The notes: generated by a model not told the origin, from the sequence alone. A DNA stretch of 10,756 nucleotides from Theodoxus fluviatilis (GCA_034096865.1 JAWQFJ010018924.1:1-10756); one strand, 5' to 3'; positions 1 through 7,840 are shown, numbered from the stretch's first letter. Made by a program: numbers and translations.

Positions 1-562
1 GGCTTAGAATGAGGGAAGTGACAAGCTGAATGACAGCCTCTTGTGTGAGAAAGCTACGGACAGAGGAGATCTTTCTCAGTTGGAAGTTGCAGGAGCGGCA
101 GATCTGACTGATTTGTTCATGCATTGAGAGTGTTGAGTCAATCAAAACACCCAGATCCCTAACAGACTTTTGAAATGGAATTTCAGTCCCACCCACCTCC
201 AAAAAGTGATCAGAAACAAGAGACAGTGACTTCTGAGAACCCACACAGAGGGATTCAGTTTTGCTGTCATTCAGGCAGAGTTTGTTTTGGAGCATCCAGT
301 CTTTGATGGAGGAAATGCAAAGAGATAAGTTGTGGAGAATGATAGACAGGTCACGAGGAGGAGCGGAGTCTTGAAGCTGGGTGTCATCAGCATATTTGTG
401 AAAATTGCAGTTGTGGGCTTTGATGATGTCAGAAAGGGGCAGGGTATAGAGTGTGAACAGAACTGGCCCAAGCACCGAGCCCTGAGGGACTCCGTACTTG
501 AGTGCTCTGGGAGAAGAAAGAAGGCCATTGACAGAGACAGTTTGTTTGCGGTCAGATAGGTG
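1..562 (-). mobile_element. Non-LTR retrotransposon reverse transcriptase fragment (palm to thumb), truncated
   Basis: On the minus strand one frame is open from about 562 to the window edge, about 187 codons, and no stop is met. Seen directly: a GVPQGSVLG motif at 493-467, followed by a YADD catalytic motif at 394-383. Downstream come WMLQNKLCLNDSKTE and a segment reading VRDLGVLIDSTLSMHEQI. These are signature blocks of reverse transcriptases of LINE-type (CR1/L2/Jockey-like) elements, in the expected order. The upstream part reads HLSDRKQTVSVNG, also typical of the region before the GVPQGS block. The fingers domain, endonuclease and ORF1 are missing on the right, where a 27-bp repeat begins. 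The thumb continues past position 1. The clade cannot be fixed by eye. The frame is intact here, so the insertion may be fairly young, but it is 5' truncated and so not active as it stands. Confidence 0.93.
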
Positions 563-653
563 TTCTCGGAGTAGATACGTGTAGTGATGTTCTCGGGGTA
601 GATAAGTGTAGTGATGTTCTCGGGGTAGATAAGTGTAGTGATGTTCTTGGGGT
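562..653. repeat. 27-bp tandem repeat at the retrotransposon junction
   Basis: Units start at 562, 589 and 616, with a partial fourth at 643. The core is GTTCTCGGGGTAGATAAGTG followed by TAGTGAT. The first unit differs at two bases, and the last becomes TTCTTGGGGT. Because 27 is a multiple of three, on the minus strand each unit adds nine residues (EHHYTYLPR) in frame with the adjacent reverse transcriptase. The array lies exactly between the minus-strand reverse transcriptase and the plus-strand 3' end of a retrotransposon. Confidence 0.9.
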
Positions 654-781
654 GGTTTAGTCAAGATCTGAAAACACATCTCTTTAACAAATGATACAAG
701 TGACTCCTGATAGGTGTGCGCTTCGAGCAACTCGGTAGGAGTCGGAACTAATGCTAAACAAATTATGATGATGATGATGAG
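654..781 (+). mobile_element. 3' end of a non-LTR retrotransposon with TGA-repeat tail
   Basis: The plus-strand frame beginning near 656 reads FSQDLKTHLFNK and then a TGA stop at 692-694. A terminal LKTHLF motif is typical of the C-terminus of CR1/L2-like reverse-transcriptase ORFs. About 70 bases of 3' UTR follow, and then a short (ATG)n microsatellite around 766-780, the kind of tail many CR1/L2-clade elements carry. Only the last few codons of the ORF are present. Orientation is opposite to the reverse transcriptase to its left, so this is either the sense half of a twin-primed insertion or a second truncated element. Confidence 0.6.
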
Positions 782-1228
782 AAGTTTGGGAACCAGGCTA
801 TTGCGCACATGGTTAAGCTTGATTTCCCACAGTGGCTTGATCTGACCCTGTTCCAATGCCCCCCCCCCCCCCCCCCCCAGCCTCTTTGGCTGCTTGGGGC
901 CACCCCTGGCTGAGTTACTGGATCAGCCCCCGAAAGCCCAGCAGCCAGGGGTTCCAGCTAATGAGGGGGAATCAAGCGAATTTGGCCATATGTTAACTCT
1001 TCTGAAGTCACCAGCTTTTGATATGACTATGAAGATTACTTTGCCTTTTGTGTATCCAACACTGCAAAATTGGTTATGATCACTGCCGCCACCATGCAAC
1101 CATTACAACTACTAACTTTTCCTTCCACTCCTAATGATCTTATTGGAAATATGAAACAGTTTTTACTTTTCATTCACCTTTCTTGCCAGTATTCACAATT
1201 TGGATCATGACTACTGCCTCCAGCACTG
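782..1228. other. Unassigned stretch with a 20-base C homopolymer
   Basis: No gene or recognised repeat is supported here. The clearest feature is an uninterrupted run of 20 C at 859-878. A GCCGCCACCATG string at 1085-1096 looks like a vertebrate Kozak start, but the 38-codon frame behind it has no recognisable content and runs toward the satellite. The part just before 1228 is the degenerate edge of the minisatellite. Confidence 0.6.
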
Positions 1229-2621
1229 TCACCTCCACTACCCACATACAACCCCCACCACCTCCACCACCACATACAACACCCACCACCTCCACCACCA
1301 CATACAACACCCATCACCTCCACCACCACATACAACACCCTCCACCACCATATACAACCCCCACCACCACATACAACACCCACCACCTCCACCACCACAT
1401 ACAACACCCATCACCTCCACCACCACATACAACACCCTCCACCACCACATACAACACCCACCACCTCCACCACCACATACAACACCCACCACCTCCACCA
1501 CCACATACAACACCCATCACCTCCACCACCACATACAACACCCACCACCTCCACCACCACATACAACACCCATCACCTCCACCACCACATACAACTCCCA
1601 CCACCTCCACCTCCACATACAACACCCACCACCTCCACCACCACATACAACACCCACCACCTCCACCACCACATACAACACCCACCACCTCCACCACCAC
1701 ATACAACACCCACCACCTCCACCACCACATACAACACCCACCACCTCCACCACACATACAACACCCACCACCTCCACCACCACATACAACACCCACCACC
1801 TCCACCACCACATACAACACCCACCACCTCCACCACCACATACAACACCCACCACCTCCACCACCACATACAACACCCACCACCTCCACCACCACATACA
1901 ACACCCACCACCTCCACCACCACATACAACACCCACCACCTCCACCACCACATACAACACTAACAACCACCACATACAACAATAACAGCCACCACATACC
2001 ACCTCCATCACCACATACAACACCCACCACCTCCACCACCACATACAACAATAACCACCATCACATACAACACCCACCACCACCACATACAACACCCACC
2101 CCCCCACCACCACATACAACACCCACCACCTCCATCACCACATACAACACTAACCACCACCACATACAACACCCACCACCTCCACCACCACACAACACCC
2201 ACCACCCCACCACCACATTCAACACCCACCACCTCCACATACAACACCCACCACCCCATTCAACACCCACCACCACCACATACAACACCCACCACCTCCC
2301 CCACCCCATACAACACCCACCACCTCGACCACCACATAAAACAACCACCTCCACCACCCCATACAACACCCACCACCTCGACCACCACATACAACACCCA
2401 CCACCTCGACCACCACATACAACACCCATCACTTCCACCACCACATATGACATCCACTATCTCCACCACCACATACAACACCCACCACCTCCACCACCAC
2501 ATAAAACACCCACCACCTCCACATACAACACCCACCACTTTCACCACCACGTTCAACAACCACCACCTCCACCATCACATCAACATCCACTACCTCCACC
2601 ATCACATACAACAACCACCAC
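1229..2621. repeat. 28-bp minisatellite, about 50 units, extreme strand asymmetry
   Basis: The unit is CACATACAACACCCACCACC followed by TCCACCAC (28 bp). For example, successive ATACAAC words fall at 1701 and 1729. The centre (about 1620-1955) is nearly homogeneous, with one 27-bp unit near 1750. The left edge mixes CACC and CATC variants, and the right part is divergent and carries truncated units. The plus strand has no G from 1229 to 1987, and only G1988 before G2327. Because 28 is one more than a multiple of three, reading frames cycle and no plus frame meets a stop. This yields a false 502-codon ORF with a 28-residue period rich in Thr, His and Pro. The minus strand is G-rich, and every unit holds GGTGGTGGAGGTGGTGGG. 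Confidence 0.97.
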
Positions 2622-2972
2622 TGTCGCGGTGTTACATATGTATATACTTTTACCACACTCCTTACAGACACAACAAGTAACAAATAAATAAAGTGTGACA
2701 CTGGAGGCGAAAAGATAATTCAACAAAAATATTTAATAACAACAACAAGCAAACACCCTCCCCAAAATCCCCACAACAATATTCAGCTCTCGCTCTTACT
2801 AGCGAGCGAACACCCTCGAGCAAAAAAACAACAATGCTCACTGTAGCTTCAAACAGGGGAAGAAACTGCTCTCAAGCAGATACTGCTTCCACCACAGCAT
2901 GTGAAGAAAACAACACAAATCCAATGCTCTACCCTTTCGGGTTTGAAGTACAAAGTTATAAGGGAACACCGC
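2622..2972. other. Unassigned A-rich stretch between two tandem arrays
   Basis: No coding sequence is recognised. The minisatellite ends at a sharp border near CTGTCGCGGTGTTACATATG (2621-2640). Two overlapping AATAAA words occur at 2683-2692 on the plus strand. On the minus strand a TATAACTTTG word lies at 2962-2953. Together with the CRE-bearing tandem repeats to the right, this could be part of an LTR or a promoter, but I found no matching second LTR, primer-binding site or polypurine tract. Confidence 0.4.
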
Positions 2973-3145
2973 CACTCCTCTCATCAAAGAGACCACCGCT
3001 TCCGTGGTTAAGATCAATAGCACGTACAACGTCACACCATTCATCAAAAAGACCCTCGCCCTCGCGGCTAAGATCAGACCAGTTATGACGTCACTCCCCT
3101 CATCAAAGACTCACCGCGCCTTCACTGATAAGGTCAAGACAAACA
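2973..3145. repeat. Three degenerate ~60-bp tandem repeats with CRE-like boundaries
   Basis: Copies begin at 2973, 3033 and 3092 (spacing 60 and 59). Each starts with CAC(T/A)CC followed by TCATCAAAGA-like sequence, then a GC-rich CGCCTTC-like centre, then a TAAGATCA or TAAGGTCA word. Copies 2 and 3 are preceded by CGTCAC. At 3086-3093 the junction is a perfect palindromic TGACGTCA, the consensus CREB/ATF site. Short repeats with such sites resemble enhancer repeats in LTR U3 regions or promoters. That reading is inference. Confidence 0.75.
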
Positions 3146-3894
3146 CAGGGTCAGTACCCTAACTTGGAGAGAAAGGAAAGACTCAAATAGCGGTACAACC
3201 TTACCCGACTCTTGCTTGAACAGTCCATTCTCCAACAGCAGTCCAAAAAACACAACCAATAATCCATGAATCCTCACAGAGACTCCTTTGTGAACACACA
3301 CACACACCAGGCAGGCGCGTAGCACAACGCCTAACCACCCCGCGTGGAGACTCACGCCACTCTGCGACTTTGATGGGGCTATGGCCTTTTAACGCCGTCA
3401 CCTCATCAGTAGAAGGGTAGGCAAGAAGGTGACCTCTGCCAACCTCTTGGACATAGAACTGGGAACAGGTGGGCAGCGTCTCCATGTTCCTTCTGCTCTT
3501 GCACATAGACTCAGGATAGACGGGAAACAGGCAGTGTCCCGCGTTCTTAACGCCGACGGTGAAAAGACTGGTGGCGGTCAGCCAAAAATAGGGAAGGGAC
3601 AAAGAAACGAAAAGCCTCAAACAGGCCGTGAAATACATCTGCAGACAACCCTTGCTGCAGCACGACTCTCCAAAGTCGTTCAGGTTGAGCACAGTTGCTT
3701 CAACCTTTAACTTTGCAAACCTTACTGGCTATTCCTTACGTGAAATGCCAGAAGTGCGAGGCAAAGTGCCTTGTCCCTCCGGCAGTTGGAATTCAAGTGA
3801 CGTTAACAGACGCAGCAACGTTCAGGCACCAAAACTCGCGTGACGCTATCGAACCGTTGCATGCTGGGAGATTCACGTGCAAACGCTTTTGCAC
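3146..3894. other. Unassigned mixed-composition stretch
   Basis: No gene is supported. A 163-codon minus-strand frame spans 3692-3201, but it shows no recognisable domain, overlaps a plus-strand frame of 93 codons, and includes a short CA run (3294-3308) read through as coding. Base composition is moderate and shows no obvious codon bias. It may be part of the same unidentified repeat or LTR-like unit as the tandem repeats to its left. Confidence 0.4.
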
Positions 3895-4440
3895 TTCCCC
3901 TCACTTTCCTCCAAAGCTCCACTACAATCAACTGGGACTCCCGACTCTAAGAGCACCATCACTCCCATCACTCCCTCCAAGCATCCCTACAAATCCATCC
4001 CATCAACATCCCATGACCTTCTCCCCTCTGAGACGCTCTTCCCTTTTCTCTCATGCACCCCCACCCCACCCCCAACCTTTCCCTTACTCCCTAGCCCCAA
4101 CTCCCCTATTCTCCCCTCACTCACCCCCCACCTACCCTCTACCTCTCACATACCTACCCCCTAATTATGATCCCCCTATTCCTCCCTCTCCCCATTCCAC
4201 TCTCCACCACATCTCTCTCTATACTCTCCTTGGACACTCACCTACCTCTGCCTCCCCCCTCCCTCCCCCTCCCCCCCATTCTATCACCTCTACCATCCCT
4301 GAAACAATATCCCCCCCATCCACAAGCCCCCCCCCCCCTCATTTCTATAAGCTCTACCATTCCTGAAACAATATCCCCCCCCATCTTAATTTCATTTCTA
4401 TCCTCACTCCACTCCATCTCTTTCCCCAAAAGTCAACTCT
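3895..4440. repeat. Pyrimidine-rich low-complexity tract
   Basis: The plus strand is dominated by C and T with scattered A and very few G, especially 4060-4440. It includes a 12-base C run at 4327-4338. A local duplication with 64-bp offset is visible: CTCTACCATCCCTGAAACAA from 4289 recurs with one change from 4353, each followed by ATAT and a C run. The long frames translated here are Pro/Ser/Leu-rich artefacts of composition. As in the minisatellite, the G-rich strand is the minus strand. Confidence 0.8.
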
Positions 4441-4443
4441 ATC

Positions 4444-4491
4444 CTACATAAACTCAGCAGCTAATGTCATCTGGTCCAAAGGAAACCTATT
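4444..4491 (-). CDS. Weak candidate terminal exon of the hotdog gene
   Basis: On the minus strand a good 3' splice site (GTGTTTTATCTACAG) precedes 4491. In phase 0, which the upstream exon requires, the sequence gives 15 codons (NRFPLDQMTLAAEFM) and then a TAG at 4446-4444. This would close the gene. However, the predicted tail is short, would cut the second hotdog domain before its last strand, and has no recognised polyadenylation signal soon after. It is listed only because it is the best-placed acceptor seen downstream; the true last exon may lie left of this window or elsewhere. Confidence 0.15.
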   Translation of the reverse strand, partial: NRFPLDQMTLAAEFM

Positions 4492-4902
4492 CTGTAGATA
4501 AAACACACACAAAAATGCAGTGGTTATGGTAACCAGACCGACCCTCTTATTCAATCATGATAACATATACAAATTTAAGGTAAACAATGAATTGTGTGCT
4601 GTCTCATCATCTTCCCTGCCTTATGACCACTCAGGGAATCGACTACTTAAGTTGACAACAGCAGTTTTCAGTGAAAGAGAGTTTGGTTTTTGTTCAATCT
4701 GGCTGCTTCTAAAAATAAATATAAAAAAAAAAAAATCAGGCCAACCTACAGACCCTCTTTTTGTTGTTGTCATGTTACCTTAACCACCATTTTTTTCCTG
4801 CCTAATAGCCTCTACTTCCATTTCGTACCTTATCCGCTGTGAACTGCACCACCTTAGCTCCCATCCTATTACCAGCTACCTGCATCCCCAAAAGCTCCTC
4901 CA

Positions 4903-4935
4903 CCCCCCACCCCCCCACCCACCCACCCCCCTCCC
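4903..4935 (-). promoter_or_regulatory. Canonical G-quadruplex motif just downstream of a 5' splice site
   Basis: Read on the minus (gene-sense) strand, the G runs are 3, 6, 3, 3, 7 and 6 long, each separated by a single A or T. This fits G3+N1G3+N1G3+N1G3+, the class expected to fold most stably. It begins 25 nt inside the intron after the donor of the 5359-4961 exon. Intronic G runs near donors are known binding sites for hnRNP F/H and can enhance splicing. A role here is inference. Confidence 0.7.
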
Positions 4936-4960
4936 TATCACTCTGCAGCCCCATTCTCAC

Positions 4961-5359
4961 CTGTGAGCTCCAGACAGCATCCTTCTCACGGGATACCTGG
5001 CAGTTGAGGACGGCGCGTCCTTCCGAGGTGGTCTCTTCCCAGGACTCCACGGTGAGGGAGTCTCCCCAGTTGCTGGGCCGGTAGTACATGAGGGACATGC
5101 GCTTGGGGTACAGCAGGTGGAAGTAGGGGCCGATGGTGGGGTAGAAGTTCTTCACCGAGGCGATGCTGGCATTGTCCAGGAAGTAGCGCATGTATGACGC
5201 ACAGCGCGTGCGTCCACGTGAGTCCGTGTCCATCATTGGGACAGTCACTCCATGGGAGAAGGTGGCGGGTGGCTTGATGGTGGGTTCAACGGTGAAGAGG
5301 CGCTCTCGCTGGATGTCAGGAATGGCCTTTTGAAACTTGGAGCGCCACCATTCCGGAAT
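4961..5359 (-). CDS. Internal exon of hotdog-fold (acyl-thioesterase-like) protein, second hotdog domain
   Basis: The exon is 399 nt, exactly 133 codons, open throughout. It begins after a TTTATCCCCTAG acceptor and ends CACAG before GTGAGA, a near-perfect donor; both ends are phase 0. It starts IPEWWRSKFQ, a linker, and from about residue 34 enters a hotdog-like domain. This has a PMMDTDSRGRTRCASYMRYF block at 41-60, which resembles the D-x-x-G-H-V-N...Y helix start of 4HBT thioesterases. A YRPSNWGDSLTVESW block at 93-107 resembles the Y-rp-x-x-x-GD-l-v strand, and then come strands ending AVLNCQVSREKDAVWSSQ. At the usual His of GH(V)N the residue is Arg, so catalysis by the standard mechanism is uncertain. 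Codons mostly end in C or G, unlike the AT-rich introns. Being coding is near certain; enzyme activity is only inferred. Confidence 0.9.
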
Positions 5360-6139
5360 CTAGGGGATAAAGGTAGCAATGGTTGTCATAATGACCTGAC
5401 CTATGCAATATCTCAAGGTTATAATTCTATGTAAAACACATTAATGTAGGAATAGTATGCATGTCACGAATCAGTTAGTTGTTTTTTAATTCTTAGGAAT
5501 TTATAGACAAAAATATGTTGTGGCATGTGTGGTTACTTTAAGTCCACCTCGGCATGATGCACCTTTAGGTGTTTTTGCAGTGTCAACGCTTCCTCACTCT
5601 GCGTTTTGGGGACATTTTGCACGTGTTTTTTATATAGTTCTGCAGCGGCTCGTGCAGAACAGTTTTTTCGTGCGTAATTTGTTTAGCGTCCATCATCCTT
5701 ATATAAAGGGTAACTTTTTCTTTTCGAAGAGAGAGGAGAGATGGATTGGTAAGGAAGAGGGATGAGAAAGATAATTGACTATGAACTGTAGTGGTTAAAT
5801 CCGCTGGGCGGTTTTTAATTTGTAACTGTTTTTTTTTCTTCTTTTCATTTGTATGTTCTGTTAGTGAGAGTTTTGTTTGAAAGATGTTTATGCGTAATTG
5901 ATTAATTGTTTTACATTGGTTTCGGTTTGTGGCGTCATTGTCTTTAAATGTGATTAGTGACTGAGGAAGGAATTTCCCTTTTCTTTTATTTTTTACTGTC
6001 CGGTTAGGGGTCAAGCCACCCTCAACGTACCCCAACCGCGACAATGCATATGTCAACACTCACCTTCAAGTGCATGTACCTTTCTTCTCACATTCACAAA
6101 GATATTTCAAAGTCTTTGGTCCTCTTTATTTTAACCAAG
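5360..6139. other. Intron sequence, nothing recognised
   Basis: This is the acceptor-proximal part of the intron between the 7819-7625 and 5359-4961 exons. It is AT-rich with T runs (for example 5828-5836). It shows no coding frame with gene-like composition and no repeat that recurs in the window. The frame on 6059-5583 of the minus strand crosses poly-A-like sequence and looks accidental. Confidence 0.6.
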
Positions 6140-7013
6140 AACAAGAAGGGCAAAGCCCATACGACTCACATGCTTGACCTTGACCTTTATATGACCTTGA
6201 CCTTCAGGTGACCTTCAAGGTCAAGGTCAAACAACTAAACCTACCAATGACATCATACACGAAGAAATGCTTTACACATTTTCCCTACCAAAATACATGT
6301 GACCTTGACCCAAGGTCAAGGTCATCCAAGGTCATGCAACACAAAGCTGTTAATTCAAGACATAGGAAGCACAATGGTGCTTATTGGCACTTTCTACCAT
6401 GAGATATAGTCACTTTTAGTGGTTCACTACCCCATTTTGGTCACATTTCATAAGGGTCAAAGTGACCTTGACCTTGATGATATGTGACCAAATGTGTCTC
6501 ATGATGAAAGTATAACATGTGCCCCACATAATTATTAAGTTTGAAACAGTTATCTTCCATAGTTCAGGGTCAAGGTCACTTCAAAATATGTATACAATCC
6601 AACTTTGAAGAGCTACTGTGACCTTGACCTTGAAGCAAGGTCAACCAAACTGGTATCAAAAGATAGGGCTTGCTTTGACCTATATACCACTTGTAGCTAA
6701 GGTCGCCATTCTCAATAACCTGGGAGAAAATTGGGAAAATGTGAAAAATGACTGTTTTTGAGACCACATTTATGGCTCCTGTGACCTTGACCTTGAAGCA
6801 AGGTCAAGTCACTATGTATATTTTTTGAGGCCTTGTCATCATACACCATCATGCCACATTTGGTGTTGATAGACTTAATAGTCTCCGAGAAAAATCCAAC
6901 GTTTAAGTTTTTTACGGACGCCCGCCCGGACGGACGGACGGACGGACGGACGGACGGACGGACGACACGGCTCAGTACATAGACTCACTTTTGCTTCGCA
7001 TGTGAGTCAAAAA
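6140..7013 (+). mobile_element. ~870-bp dispersed element, copy 1 (non-autonomous, short inverted termini)
   Basis: It matches 8351-9212 almost base for base. Outside the GGAC array near the right end I count eight substitutions, seven of them in the first ~775 bp (about 99% identity). Flanks differ, so this is a transposed element and not a tandem duplication. It starts AACAAGAAGGGCAAAGCCC and has GACTCACATGC at 6163-6173, inverted as GCATGTGAGTC at 6998-7008. The last part also folds as GACTCAC...GTGAGTC (6982-7008). No protein is encoded. Internally it is rich in TGACCTTGA/TCAAGGTCA words (ten perfect copies) that form hairpins, for example 6192-6229 and 6300-6324. Superfamily is undetermined, and no clear target-site duplication was found. 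Confidence 0.9.
6928..6963. repeat. (GGAC)9 tetranucleotide array inside copy 1
   Basis: Nine perfect GGAC units follow CGGACGCCCGCCC. The matching place in copy 2 (about 9127-9172) is shorter and broken up by GCCC variants. This length change accounts for the 12-bp size difference between the two copies. Confidence 0.9.
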
Positions 7014-7051
7014 GCACACACACACGCACGCATGCATGCATGCACACACAC
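7014..7051. repeat. 38-bp perfect alternating purine-pyrimidine tract
   Basis: CA repeats surround a self-complementary core GCATGCATGCATGC, with strict purine-pyrimidine alternation over 38 bases. Such tracts are classic Z-DNA formers. It begins right at the end of element copy 1, so it may mark the insertion site or a later expansion. Confidence 0.8.
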
Positions 7052-7115
7052 CTGTTGCCTATTGAAACCCTGTCTTTTGACAGGTGGATAAAGGTGAGCA
7101 AGCTTTGGCATTTGG

Positions 7116-7172
7116 TTTTGTGCAAGGTGCAGCGCCGTGGTTCAATCCCTTGGAAGGGAGAAATCTGGATTA
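7116..7172 (+). repeat. Short dispersed repeat A (SINE-like, B-box-like word)
   Basis: A core of about 55 bases (TGTGCAAGGTGCAGCGCCGT, then GGTTCAATCCC, then GGGAGAAATCTGGATT) recurs at about 7841-7897 and 9337-9393. GGTTCAATCCC (7139-7149) matches the RNA polymerase III B box of tRNA genes (GGTTCRANTCC). The upstream sequence carries no shared A box, and similarity stops after GGATT. It may therefore be a fragment of a tRNA-derived SINE. Confidence 0.6.
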
Positions 7173-7624
7173 TTAATATCTTATGACCTGAGTGGACAAA
7201 TAGTGTCAGGTACCAGCATCATTGCCACTCCCTCAGGAACTCACAGCTTTATCAAGGGTCAAATATGGTCAACGTCATTGTTGTCTACAGTGCCTGATTT
7301 TACTCCTAGGTGGGTAGAAGTGATGCGAGTTCTCTCTTACCCAAGAATGCACTACTAGGATCAGGCAGCTTTGAATACCGCACCCACAAGTCCAAAACTG
7401 ACCACAATTGAGTGCATATCATTCTACCTAAGCTCCACTTCCCAGCAACCCCTCTACTACACAGCCTACTGGCTCTGGTTCCCCAGTGGCAGATGGAAAC
7501 ATGTAGCTCTAGGATCTAAGCACTTTTGAACACTTCATCTGAAAAGCCAACAACTGCCAATGGAGTATCTCAATCAGCAGACCAGAACCATACTTGCAGG
7601 CATTCTGACTACCATGTAACCTAC
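7173..7624. other. Intron sequence, nothing recognised
   Basis: This is the donor-proximal part of the intron downstream of the 7819-7625 exon in the sense direction. No gene-like frame is seen and no further repeat recurring in this window. It may contain the remainder of the SINE-like repeat A. Confidence 0.5.
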
Positions 7625-7819
7625 CGACTCAGGTTCCAATGTTTCTGACTGCACCAAAGTGAAGAGAGTCATGACGCGGGCTGAGGGCTGGGAGCGGCCA
7701 CCAACACACACGTCCACTGCTGAGGTGAAGGTTCTGTTTCCAATGTGCACCAGCCGCAGCCGCAGGTCCAGCGGAGCCTTGGGAGTGGTGTGCTCATAGA
7801 AGTTGGGTCGAATGTGGAG
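7625..7819 (-). CDS. Internal exon of hotdog-fold protein, core of first hotdog domain
   Basis: The exon is 195 nt, 65 codons, symmetric phase 0-0. The acceptor is GTATTCTGCAG before 7819; the donor is TCG followed by GTAGGT after 7625. It encodes LHIRPNFYEHTTPKAPLDLR and continues into LRLVHIGNRTFTSAVDVCVG, then GRSQPSARVMTLFTLVQSET. The alternating hydrophobic strands with a central 'hiGnrTftsav' fit the antiparallel sheet of a hotdog domain (compare 'x-x-x-G-x-S/T-f-x-x-x-v-x-v' in 4HBT proteins). Joined to the next exon it reads TLEPES then IPEWWRS without break, and the previous exon joins as SKAVQ then LHIRPN. Because it is symmetric, skipping or loss would keep frame while deleting most of one domain. 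It is bracketed by the two copies of the ~870-bp element. Confidence 0.9.
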
Positions 7820-7840
7820 CTGCAGAATACATTGAGCTTT

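Noticed and set aside
894..1079. 61-codon plus-strand frame after the poly-C run
   Set aside because: No motif, no splice sites that link it to anything, and ordinary length for a chance frame.
1094..1210. ATG in a perfect GCCGCCACCATG context with a 38-codon frame
   Set aside because: The encoded peptide has no recognisable feature and the frame ends at the satellite edge. CCACC words are common around here because of the neighbouring repeat, so the match is likely chance.
1229..2621. CRISPR-like array of regular repeats
   Set aside because: Units are contiguous with no unique spacers; this is a eukaryotic minisatellite.
3201..3692. 163-codon minus-strand frame
   Set aside because: No recognisable domain or codon bias. 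It overlaps other frames, reads through a CA run, and lies in an unexplained repeat-like block.
3695..4451. Pro/Ser/Thr-rich plus-strand frames, 94-223 codons
   Set aside because: They follow from the pyrimidine-rich composition; three overlapping frames show the same bias.
6208..6402. 64-codon ORF almost identical to the one at 8419-8613
   Set aside because: Repeated only because both lie in the dispersed element. The start codon context is made of the TGACCTT/AAGGTCA words, and no protein motif is visible.
7139..7149. tRNA gene suggested by GGTTCAATCCC
   Set aside because: No matching acceptor, D or anticodon arms can be built around it, and the T-stem is poorly paired. A SINE fragment is more likely.
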